DNA of 32,934 nt from Akkermansiaceae bacterium UBA2381 (GTDB taxonomy: Bacteria; Verrucomicrobiota; Verrucomicrobiia; Verrucomicrobiales; DEV007): positions 1 to 32,934 of the forward strand of contig DDSV01000017.1 of the NCBI GenBank assembly GCA_002344215.1, written 5' to 3'. The notes below the pieces were generated by a model. It had not been told where the DNA came from, made no database searches, and saw nothing but the letters and a program-made list of their open reading frames with translations. Made by a program: the position numbers and the translations under genes. Each line of letters begins with the position of its first letter. Positions within the stretch are counted from its first letter, which is position 1. Below, piece by piece: positions 1 through 6,568 of this stretch.

Positions 1-56
1 AGAGCACCTGCTTCACACGCAGGGAGTCACTGGTTCAAATCCAGTATCGAGCACCA
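1..56 (+). tRNA. tRNA-Val (anticodon CAC), 3' part only
   Basis: The window begins inside a tRNA gene. The anticodon arm CCTGC-TTCACAC-GCAGG (about 8-24) gives anticodon CAC, which reads the valine codon GTG. The T-arm contains TTCAAAT with a paired CTGG/CCAG stem, and the encoded CCA end lies at 54-56, followed by TTTT. The acceptor 5' strand and most of the D-arm lie outside the window. Confidence 0.93.
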
Positions 57-65
57 TTTTCCTCC

Positions 66-79
66 CTGGTTTTTACCAG
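66..79. terminator. short hairpin between tRNA-Val and TonB receptor gene ends
   Basis: CTGGT-TTTT-ACCAG forms a perfect 5-bp stem with a 4-nt loop. It lies between the end of the plus-strand tRNA and the convergent receptor gene, and covers that gene's stop codon. It is weak and could be chance. Its place between convergent ends is the only functional hint. Confidence 0.3.
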
Positions 80-2253
80 TGGATCGTCACACCGGTCCGG
101 ATCGTCCGGGGTTCCATTGGATGGTAATGAATGTCCTCGACGGGCCCGGGTTCTCCCGCGAGTTGAGATTCATAATAGTATTCGATATCCCTGGCGTCGG
201 TGTCAAAGAGGTTCAAAATCTCGACGTAAACGTCCCAGGTTTCCTTTCGATACCCGGAGCGGAGGTTGAAGACAAGTGAGTCTCTGGATTCGACACTCTT
301 GTCGGCAGTGAGAGGCCGTTTGCTGAAGTAGCGGGCCCGCAGCGATCCGTATGGGCCGGTCTCCCTCCCGGCGGTGATCCCGGCGGAAAGAGCGACAGGA
401 ACCGCGTTTTCAACGTACCGGCCATTGCTCAGGTCGACAAATTCCGCCTGAGACAGTGAAAGTTCGCTGTCGAACTGGAGAAACGGGGTGGGATTCCAAT
501 AAGTGGCCCATTCCACGCCGTAACGTTCCGTTCCGGGACCCGCTTCGGTATTGCCGGCGTCGCCGATGAAGACCAGCTCGGAGTCGCTCTCGAGGTACCA
601 CAAAGCCACCGAGGTGGTGACTTTCGGAATAACTGCGGTTCGAACTCCGACTTCGGTTCCCCATTGTCCCACGAGGGCATCCACGGGATCGATCGGCAGG
701 AGCGTCACGGGGTCACGGGTGATCGTCACTCCGCGCGCATCGTTGCTGTGGAATCCGCTCCCCCAGTTGAAGAAGAGCTCGGTCTCATCCCACGGGCCGA
801 ATACCGCTCCGAACTTCGGGCTTACAATCCCCGCCCAGTCTGTGCCCGAGTTATCCGGTACTCCGGACAGGGAGGTGACATCGAAGGTATAGAGGTCAGC
901 CCGAAGACCCCCGTTGAGTTTCAGCCAGTCGTTGATCGTTAACTCCTGATTCAAAAAGCCGGAGAAGTTCGCCTCATAGACCTTGTCGCTCCGGACCGTT
1001 CCGATTCGGGTCCTTGCGGTGGTGTTGTAAAGCCCGACTTCGTCGATCCAGTCGTGATGTGATTGCAAACCGGTGGTGAATTCACCTTCTTTTCCGAAGA
1101 CTTCATTGGAGCGGGTATTGGTCACCTTGAGCCCGGCGAAATTCCTTCGGTCGACCTGATTGAACTGGTCTCCGTTCACCGGGTCCGCAAGGAAGTAGGT
1201 AAAGTTGGAATAGAGGTCGAGATCATAGTGCCCGACGTAGGCATTTACCTCGGTGGTGGAATCATCCCCCTCGTGGGTCCAGTCAAAGGAGAGGCTGTAG
1301 CGTGATGAATCACCGCCGTTGGTGGGATCAATAAATCCCAGCCGATCAATTCTGCCGCTGTCTACCAGGCGACGCGGCACTTGATCCGTCGAGGTCCATT
1401 CCCCCTCGTAGATCATCCCGGTGACCGAGTAGCGGTTTACACCGGATTCCCGGTAGTATTTCATGAATCCGTTGAAGCGGGTGAAGTCTTCCTCAAGAAC
1501 CCACGGGCCGTCATAGTAGCTGTACTCGAACGCGGAACTCAGGACGCCCTCACCCAGCGGGGCGCTGTCCATCGTCAGAAAACGGAAAAAATCGTCTTCA
1601 CCGACACTCAGGTTCGCCATGCCATGGGGGATGATATCGTAAAGTCCGAACCGGGCCGATCCTGCCGTGGTGAAATCGCCGAGATCCGAGTAGTAGGGTC
1701 CCTTGGTGTAGTCGAGTTTTTCGATCAGTTCCGGGATGAGAAAGTTGATATCGGCATAGCCCTGGCCATGTCCATGGCTGCGATGATTGACGGGCATGGC
1801 ATCGACAAAGATGCCGAAATCAGTTCCATGATCGAGGTTGAATCCTCTCACAAAATACTGGTTCGCTTTCCCTCCGCCGCTGTGCTGGGTGATGATCATC
1901 CCCGGAACAACCTCGAGCAACTCTCCGCGACGAAGAAACGGTCTTGCCATCAATTCGTCAGCACCTGCCTGTCCCATTGAAGCGGCAGCGGCCACTCCAA
2001 GGAGGCTTTGGTCTTTTCCAGGTTCCTCGATCGTGTCAAAAGTAGACGAACTCGCTTCGGTATGGACCGGGGTCGGGACCCGGTCGTTGATCACCGTTTG
2101 AGGAGCGGCTGATTCGACGACGACGGCGGGCAACTCCCCGACGGCGCTTTCAGACTCGGCTTCCTGTGAGAAAGCCATGTCGATGGAACAGATGCCGGCA
2201 ATCACAAAAGCGGTTGCACGGGCGACATAAAAAAACCGGGGAATTGGTAACAT
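73..2253 (-). CDS. TonB-dependent outer-membrane receptor, probable metal/metallophore transporter
   Basis: Energy-coupled outer-membrane transporter. The protein has a signal peptide (about residues 1-29, ending near AFSQ) and a plug domain (about 95-210) with the typical VVPGMIITQHSGGGKANQYF and RGFNLDHGTDF blocks. A 22-stranded barrel follows, rich in alternating aromatic residues, and the C-terminus is the aromatic Trp expected for barrel insertion. The plug carries a His cluster, NHRSHGHGQG, at residues 156-165, plus His124 and His142, which could bind metal. I chose the ATG at 2253 because the signal peptide then starts at once; an in-frame GTG at 2319 would add 22 residues. It is the last gene of an operon-like run behind CnrY-, CnrX- and CnrH-like genes, so it is the likely regulatory target and could carry nickel, cobalt or a chelate. 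Family assignment is firm; substrate is inferred. Confidence 0.93.
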   Translation of the reverse strand: MLPIPRFFYVARATAFVIAGICSIDMAFSQEAESESAVGELPAVVVESAAPQTVINDRVPTPVHTEASSSTFDTIEEPGKDQSLLGVAAAASMGQAGADELMARPFLRRGELLEVVPGMIITQHSGGGKANQYFVRGFNLDHGTDFGIFVDAMPVNHRSHGHGQGYADINFLIPELIEKLDYTKGPYYSDLGDFTTAGSARFGLYDIIPHGMANLSVGEDDFFRFLTMDSAPLGEGVLSSAFEYSYYDGPWVLEEDFTRFNGFMKYYRESGVNRYSVTGMIYEGEWTSTDQVPRRLVDSGRIDRLGFIDPTNGGDSSRYSLSFDWTHEGDDSTTEVNAYVGHYDLDLYSNFTYFLADPVNGDQFNQVDRRNFAGLKVTNTRSNEVFGKEGEFTTGLQSHHDWIDEVGLYNTTARTRIGTVRSDKVYEANFSGFLNQELTINDWLKLNGGLRADLYTFDVTSLSGVPDNSGTDWAGIVSPKFGAVFGPWDETELFFNWGSGFHSNDARGVTITRDPVTLLPIDPVDALVGQWGTEVGVRTAVIPKVTTSVALWYLESDSELVFIGDAGNTEAGPGTERYGVEWATYWNPTPFLQFDSELSLSQAEFVDLSNGRYVENAVPVALSAGITAGRETGPYGSLRARYFSKRPLTADKSVESRDSLVFNLRSGYRKETWDVYVEILNLFDTDARDIEYYYESQLAGEPGPVEDIHYHPMEPRTIRTGVTIHW

Positions 2254-2364
2254 GGCGAAAGCGGGTTGATGAAGCACCCGGCCGACTCCCGCCTCGATGA
2301 AACCGGGATCTGAGGGCACCTCACGTGTGAACGGAGTTGCCCTGGAAAACCCACGGAAAATTCC

Positions 2365-3018
2365 TTAATCCCCTGACCGATCTTTACCGCACCAGGCCTC
2401 AAGTTCAGTTCGTGCGCGGTAGAGCCTCCCTTCGACGGCGCGAATGGAACATCGCAAAATAGCGGCACATTCCGCATAGCTCATTCCCTCGACGCAACAG
2501 AGAACCACCACATCGCGGAGATTGACCGGGAGCCGTGCGATGCCTGATTCGAGTCGTTTCAACTCCTCAATCTTCACCGCGCTATCGTCGGGTTGAGGAA
2601 CCGGGGATATCATTGAATTGATGTCCCCTCGCTCGAGAGGTCGATTTTGAGTCGAGTTCCGGTGTCGACGGCTGCGGTGATGGTCGTGGCAGTTATTGCG
2701 TGCGATCCGATAGAGCCAGCTTGAGAACTGACCCGAAGAGCGAAAGCGGGGCAGGGCTGAAAAGGCGTTCACAAAGGTGTCCTGACAGATCTCCTCGGCA
2801 TCTTCTGTATTACCAACCCACCCGAGACAGAAGCGGAAGATCCTGTCCTGATATAAAGCGACAAGAGACCGGTAGGCCTCGTGGGAACCGTTGCGGGACG
2901 CCTCTACCAGATCTGATTCCCGACGCTGGGAGAGGCTCAACGCGACTTCATCCGGGCTTGGAAAGCAGGCCGAGAACCATTCCGGAAAGGCGGATGAACA
3001 TTCGGTATCAGCGGTCAT
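2365..3018 (-). CDS. ECF RNA polymerase sigma factor, CnrH-like
   Basis: Extracytoplasmic-function sigma factor that directs RNA polymerase to a small regulon. Region 2 (about residues 45-115) shows DAEEICQDTFVNAF and SGQFSSWLYRIARN, the core-binding and -10 recognition helices. Region 4 (about 160-210) shows LPVNLRDVVVLCCVEGMSY followed by a helix-turn-helix ending in AVEGRLYRAR. An acidic, Ser-rich linker separates them. The ATG at 3018 is preferred; a GTG at 3033 would add five residues. The start overlaps the end of the CnrX-like gene by 11 bp, which suggests translational coupling. Gene order matches cnrY-cnrX-cnrH of Cupriavidus, where the sigma factor is held at the membrane until Ni or Co is sensed. 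Its target is presumably its own operon including the downstream TonB receptor. Confidence 0.93.
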   Translation of the reverse strand: MTADTECSSAFPEWFSACFPSPDEVALSLSQRRESDLVEASRNGSHEAYRSLVALYQDRIFRFCLGWVGNTEDAEEICQDTFVNAFSALPRFRSSGQFSSWLYRIARNNCHDHHRSRRHRNSTQNRPLERGDINSMISPVPQPDDSAVKIEELKRLESGIARLPVNLRDVVVLCCVEGMSYAECAAILRCSIRAVEGRLYRARTELEAWCGKDRSGD

Positions 3019-3472
3019 GGGTGATGCTTTCACGAGTCCACTGGAGGAGCCGCGTTGCCTGTGAGGGGGAAAGGTGCTCTTTCATGTCGAGGAAGTGGGT
3101 AATCATGACCTGTTGAAGCTCCCCCTGGGCGGAATTGATTTCCCGAAGACAGTTGTTGATCGATTCGGAGTCATCCGGTTTCGCCTCAAGAGTGGATGCC
3201 AGGGACTGTCCGGCAACACGAATCCTCTCCAGGAGATCGATCCGCTGCCTCTCGAACTGCGACTCGATCGAGGCGAGGGCTTTTTCCTGCTCCGGAGTGA
3301 TCGCGAGTTCGGCATGGAGCCACTCATGAAAGTCCGGTGACGATTTTGTGAGCAGATCAGATTGGGCGCGACCTGACTTTGGCGCCGCGAACTGAGCAAC
3401 AAAGAAAGAGGTGAAGGCTGAGAGCACCACTGCCGTGACAATCCATAAAAGCGGACTGGGTCCCTGATTCAT
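3008..3472 (-). CDS. CnrX-like periplasmic nickel/cobalt sensor (metal-resistance sensor family)
   Basis: Membrane-anchored periplasmic sensor of 154 residues. Residues 9-30 form one N-terminal membrane segment; the rest is a helical-hairpin domain. The sequence shows His49 and His53 (HEWLH), Glu70, His126 and Met130 (THFLDM). The spacings are 4, 17, 56 and 4 residues, the same as for the known ligands of Cupriavidus CnrX (His42, His46, Glu63, His119, Met123, from memory of that family). The flanking text also matches in style, for example FERQR and LQQVMITH. A GGAG lies about 8 bases before the ATG. In the family, metal binding by the sensor makes the membrane anti-sigma protein release the sigma factor; the genes on either side fit these roles. 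It was first considered a generic Spy/CpxP-like protein, but the ligand pattern favours CnrX. Confidence 0.88.
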   Translation of the reverse strand: MNQGPSPLLWIVTAVVLSAFTSFFVAQFAAPKSGRAQSDLLTKSSPDFHEWLHAELAITPEQEKALASIESQFERQRIDLLERIRVAGQSLASTLEAKPDDSESINNCLREINSAQGELQQVMITHFLDMKEHLSPSQATRLLQWTRESITHDR

Positions 3473-3487
3473 GCCGACTCCGATAGA

Positions 3488-3757
3488 CTATCGGGATGTG
3501 ATCGCGCCAAAATCACTTGAGAAGAGGGCCAGAGAGGGCGGCGCGCTCGAACGATTCCGATGAACCGTCTCGAAACTGATGCTCGCAGAAACAAGCGTGG
3601 CAGCGAGACAGGAGAGTGCGCCTGCAGCAAAAAGCAGGCGCAGTTTGGAAGTGGATTGGCCGAGTTTCCCCAGGATTTCGCTGCTGAGATGATCAGGAGC
3701 AGCGGGTGTGATTCTGCGAAGTTCGAGAAATAACCGATCAAGATCCTGAGTGGGCAT
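3488..3757 (-). CDS. CnrY-like small membrane anti-sigma factor
   Basis: An 89-residue protein with a cytoplasmic N-terminal amphipathic helix (QDLDRLFLELRRIT, residues 4-17), one membrane segment (about 39-61) and a short periplasmic tail ending in SSDFGAITSR. CnrY of the Cupriavidus system has the same size and layout, with an N-terminal helix that clamps CnrH and a single membrane span. Overall sequence identity appears low, so the call rests on architecture and on its place just upstream (15 bp) of the CnrX-like sensor gene. I chose the ATG at 3757 because a good promoter ends about 30 bp upstream of it; the longer frame from TTG at 3814 would start inside that promoter. Confidence 0.72.
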   Translation of the reverse strand: MPTQDLDRLFLELRRITPAAPDHLSSEILGKLGQSTSKLRLLFAAGALSCLAATLVSASISFETVHRNRSSAPPSLALFSSDFGAITSR

Positions 3758-3786
3758 GAGTGAAGCGGACTTAGATTCTGCCCCGG

Positions 3787-3814
3787 ATGATAGCCTAAAT
3801 GGCGAAACTTCCAA
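3787..3814 (-). promoter_or_regulatory. sigma-70-like promoter of the cnrYXH-like operon
   Basis: On the minus strand, TTGGAA (3814-3809) and TATCAT (3792-3787) are separated by 16 bp. They match the -35 and -10 consensus at 4/6 and 5/6 positions. The expected start lies near 3780, about 23 bp before the ATG at 3757. A TGAAACC string (3835-3829) upstream resembles an ECF -35 element, but I see no matching -10. Prediction only. Confidence 0.45.
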
Positions 3815-3846
3815 GCCGAATGGACGGCGGTTTCACCCACTGAATC

Positions 3847-4080
3847 TCAATTCTGCCCATGCACAATGGGGCAGGGGGCATTGCCCATCCCGATGAGGAG
3901 GTGGGCGAGTCCCGGATGAAACTTGAGGATGTCTTCGGCGAGCGCCCGGAGGCTTTGATCGAACGCCATCCGTGTATCCGGATCGTCTTCACAAATCTGG
4001 GCGGGAGCGATCGAGGCGGCGGTGAGCAGTTCGAGTGCTTGAGAGCTGCTTTCGTCTGAGGCGGAATCGGGGAGATACAT
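3847..4080 (-). CDS. small acidic hypothetical protein
   Basis: A 77-residue reading frame that I do not recognise. It starts with ATG, 42 bp after the stop of the ribbon-helix-helix gene, so the two may be co-transcribed. It is acidic and helix-rich (ALELLTAASIA, SLRALAEDILKF) and has no signal peptide or membrane segment. The C-terminal part (HPGLAHLLIGMGNAPCPI) is hydrophobic. It does not look like a known toxin partner of RHH antitoxins. Its reality is supported mainly by position and by a plausible residue mix. Confidence 0.5.
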   Translation of the reverse strand: MYLPDSASDESSSQALELLTAASIAPAQICEDDPDTRMAFDQSLRALAEDILKFHPGLAHLLIGMGNAPCPIVHGQN

Positions 4081-4122
4081 GGCGGTCGAGTGGTGCGGTT
4101 CAGTTTGTTGAGGGTGGGATTA

Positions 4123-4335
4123 CTAGTCACGCGTCAGGGGGGCGTATTGCGGCGCAGGTGCCTGCCCGATACTTTGCAGGTCCCGGATCTTCTCTTTGAG
4201 AAGCACATGCGCGGTTTCGGCGGCATTTTTCCCGTAGAATCCCGTCTTCGACAATTCCTCAAGCAGCTCTTTCACCTGGGAAGTGGTGGAAAGAGTGATT
4301 TGGACGGTCTCAGTCGTGTTCTTTGGTCTGGCCAT
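4123..4335 (-). CDS. ribbon-helix-helix (CopG/Arc-type) DNA-binding protein
   Basis: A 70-residue protein with the plan of a ribbon-helix-helix regulator. It has a strand, TVQITLST (residues 9-16), a helix, SQVKELLEELSKTG (18-31), a turn, FYGKN, and a second helix, AAETAHVLLKEKIRDL (38-53). A short Pro/Ala tail follows. Such proteins act as dimers and often repress their own promoter. A palindrome lies just upstream at 4361-4387, between this gene and the divergent msrA. It could be an antitoxin, but no recognisable toxin gene adjoins it. Confidence 0.75.
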   Translation of the reverse strand: MARPKNTTETVQITLSTTSQVKELLEELSKTGFYGKNAAETAHVLLKEKIRDLQSIGQAPAPQYAPLTRD

Positions 4336-4360
4336 TTTGTTCCTGAAAACGGAATAACAA

Positions 4361-4387
4361 TGCCATTTTTATAGAGAAATAATGGCA
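4361..4387. promoter_or_regulatory. candidate operator: TGCCATT / AATGGCA inverted repeat
   Basis: A perfect 7-bp inverted repeat (4361-4367 and 4381-4387) with a 13-bp AT-rich spacer lies 25 bp upstream of the RHH gene start. The string GCCATTTT also occurs over the start codon (4331-4338), giving a direct repeat. The AT-rich stretch to about 4440 probably holds promoters for the RHH gene and the divergent msrA. An autoregulatory site is an inference. Confidence 0.45.
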
Positions 4388-4577
4388 CATGTCAAAGAAA
4401 TTGAACCGCATCGAAAATAATTCTTGCATTCCTATAAATACCCAGCTGTTCAACTGAACGGAAATGGGGCGGTTTTACTCGGAACGCGGGATTTGGAGCC
4501 CGGAAATCACGCGATGCGGTCCGGGAGATGACTGCTAAAGAAATTGCGAAGCCCTGGAAGCGGGGGCAGATTTTCCC

Positions 4578-5426
4578 ATGAAGTGTTCCCTACGGTATTT
4601 TTCTCTGGCCTCCTCGCTCATGGTGATGGCATCAGCGCTCCTCCTCACCTCCTGCGGAGACGGAGAAGTCGCTCCGGGGCCGGATGCCGCGCCGGATAAG
4701 GAGTTGGTGTCACCGGAACCTGCTCCGCCCGCACCGGGCAACGTGGCACCTGAGGCGCCCGCCCAAAAAGCCCCGGTTGCCCCGGCTGTGGAAGCGAAGC
4801 CCCGGGCGTCTGAGTCCAAGGAAACCAAAGAAGCTGATGGCGCAGCGGCTGCGGCGGACGTAATCTCCCCGGAGAAAAAGCAAATGGAAGAAGGTAAACC
4901 AGTCGCGGTGGGAAAAGAGGTCGCCACACTTGGAGGAGGATGCTTCTGGTGTACCGAAGCGGTTATCGAGCGCCTTGAAGGAGTCACCGATGTGGTGTCC
5001 GGCTACATGGGCGGCCACGTCGAGCATCCGACCTATGAGCAGATTTGCACCAAGACAACGGGGCATGCTGAAGTGATTGAAGTCACCTTTGATCCCAAAA
5101 TCATCTCCTTTGAAGAAATTCTCGATGTTTTCTGGCAGGCGCACGATCCCACCACTCTCAACCAGCAGGGAGCGGACAAAGGTCCCCAGTATCGATCGGT
5201 GATCTTCTATCATTCTCCCGAACAGCGTAACATCGCGATGCAGTCGATGAAGAAGCTGAACGAAAGCGGAGTATATCCCGACCCGGCGGTGACTGAGATA
5301 TCCGAGGCGGCGAAGTTCTGGGTGGCCGAGGAATACCACCAGAACTATTACGTGCAGAACAAGGACACCAATCCCTATTGCCGTGTCGTCATCTCTCCCA
5401 AGTTGAAGAAGCTGGGGATGGAGTGA
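4578..5426 (+). CDS. msrA: peptide methionine sulfoxide reductase MsrA, lipoprotein form
   Basis: Reduces the S-form of methionine sulfoxide in proteins, restoring methionine. The catalytic motif GGGCFWCTE places the nucleophile at Cys122. Further family blocks are SGYMGGHVEHPTYEQI, TTGHAEVIEVTFDP, FWQAHDPTTLNQQGAD and QYRSVIFYH, ending with EYHQNYYVQN. The N-terminus is a lipoprotein signal with lipobox LTSC (lipidated Cys26). It is followed by about 85 residues rich in Pro, Ala and Glu, a flexible tether. The enzyme therefore probably sits in the periplasm on a lipid anchor, unlike the usual cytosolic MsrA. A Cys near the C-terminus (in NPYCRVV) could be the resolving residue. No msrB or thioredoxin-like partner is adjacent. 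Confidence 0.95.
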   Translation: MKCSLRYFSLASSLMVMASALLLTSCGDGEVAPGPDAAPDKELVSPEPAPPAPGNVAPEAPAQKAPVAPAVEAKPRASESKETKEADGAAAAADVISPEKKQMEEGKPVAVGKEVATLGGGCFWCTEAVIERLEGVTDVVSGYMGGHVEHPTYEQICTKTTGHAEVIEVTFDPKIISFEEILDVFWQAHDPTTLNQQGADKGPQYRSVIFYHSPEQRNIAMQSMKKLNESGVYPDPAVTEISEAAKFWVAEEYHQNYYVQNKDTNPYCRVVISPKLKKLGME

Positions 5427-5439
5427 TTCCCTCCGTGAA

Positions 5440-6414
5440 TTAGAGTTGGGCAACTGACTGGGAGTCAATCACCAACTGGTCGTCTTTCAGGACGATTTCA
5501 CTGGTTTCGAATTCCCAGAGAATCCTCGGATTACCGGTAATCTGGATGCTGTCATCCTTTCGTTGGGCGGCAATCGAGGTGAGGTGTGGATATCGTGCCT
5601 TAAGGACATTGGAAACCAATTCCGTATCTTCTTCATTGATCGGAGCCCCCGGATAGGAGGCGGTAACCCCTTCAGATTCGGTTACCGCGGTCACAATAAA
5701 GAGGCGCTCACCGGACTGGAGTCGCTTTTTGACTGAGGCGATCTGACTTTTCAAACGGGTCTGGTGGTCCTTTGATTCTACTGCTTCCACCGAATCGCCC
5801 CGGCCTACTTGAGCGAAAAGCTCTTCGAGTCTAACGGCGGCAACGGATCGATTCTCGGACCTGAAATCGAAGGAAACGCTTCGCGAAGGGAGGGGCATTC
5901 CCGCGCCTGCGAGCTTTTGAAGTTCGTTGATCTCCCGGCGGGAGATAGTCATCGGCACCCTCGATGTTTTAATCGTGGTGAAGTGGTTTAGTAGAGATCG
6001 GCGTTCCGCAGAGGGGAGTTCGTCGGCGAGGCTGAGGGCCTTGTTAAGCACAGGACCGGCATTTTCGCCGAAGATGTCACCGGGATTGACCTCCTCGGGG
6101 TTGATCCCGGGGCGTTTCCATTTTTCGTCCGGAACCGGTTTCGCTGGTACCATGGCCCGGGTGGCGATCGGTTTGCTTTCTATCCCGAGGGCGACAGTAT
6201 CGTCCGTATCAGATGAGGCGGGAAGCATCGAAGCCGGGGAGTCGGCGATTGCTTTGAGGGATTGGACATCCGCTTCGGTAATCGGTTCTGCAGCGGCAAG
6301 CAGATTGACTCTTCCAGATTCTCCACCTGTGGTGCGATTCTTTTTAGTGGTAGTGCACGAAGCAAGGACAAGGGGTAGGGCCGCCAGTGTCAGAAAAGAA
6401 AGTCGTGTTTTCAT
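5440..6414 (-). CDS. hypothetical lipoprotein, 324 aa
   Basis: Not recognised. It begins with a lipoprotein signal, with lipobox LASC (Cys20), and then a low-complexity TTTKKNRTTGG stretch. The middle (about 120-215) is helical and charged, and the C-terminal 130 residues look like an alpha/beta domain (RLFIVTAVTESEG, NVLKARYPHLTSIA, SIQITGNPRILWEF). It is convergent with msrA with only 13 bp between stops and no visible terminator there. The AT-rich region upstream of its start (6420-6482) contains a TTGACA on the minus strand (6481-6476), but no good -10 at standard spacing. Probably a periplasmic-facing lipoprotein of unknown role. Confidence 0.8.
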   Translation of the reverse strand: MKTRLSFLTLAALPLVLASCTTTKKNRTTGGESGRVNLLAAAEPITEADVQSLKAIADSPASMLPASSDTDDTVALGIESKPIATRAMVPAKPVPDEKWKRPGINPEEVNPGDIFGENAGPVLNKALSLADELPSAERRSLLNHFTTIKTSRVPMTISRREINELQKLAGAGMPLPSRSVSFDFRSENRSVAAVRLEELFAQVGRGDSVEAVESKDHQTRLKSQIASVKKRLQSGERLFIVTAVTESEGVTASYPGAPINEEDTELVSNVLKARYPHLTSIAAQRKDDSIQITGNPRILWEFETSEIVLKDDQLVIDSQSVAQL

Positions 6415-6490
6415 TGCAGCGCGAATTATTAAGAAATATTAATAATAAGGATACAAGAAACAGAAATACCATAAATGTCAACAAGGTTGT

Positions 6491-6561
6491 AACCCTGTAA
6501 GAGGGCAAACTGCCAGGGTGTCCCCTTGGCGAGGAGAGTGACCGGCGCACCTCACAGGGTT
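6491..6561. terminator. long-range inverted repeat between two minus-strand genes
   Basis: AACCCTGT (6491-6498) and ACAGGGTT (6554-6561) form a perfect 8-bp inverted repeat around a 55-nt GC-rich interior. It lies just after the stop of the NlpC/P60-like gene and before the promoter region of the lipoprotein gene. It might end transcription of the upstream pair. There is no T-run, so this is tentative. Confidence 0.3.
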
Positions 6562-6568
6562 TGCCAGG

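Noticed and set aside
1381..1980. 199-codon plus-strand frame over the receptor gene
   Set aside because: Shadow of the TonB receptor, which has a signal peptide, plug blocks and a terminal aromatic residue on the minus strand.
3847..4335. toxin-antitoxin module made of the RHH gene and the 77-aa gene
   Set aside because: The gene order fits, but the second protein is acidic and shows no ParE, RelE, Fic or MazF-like pattern. Kept as a regulator with an unknown neighbour.
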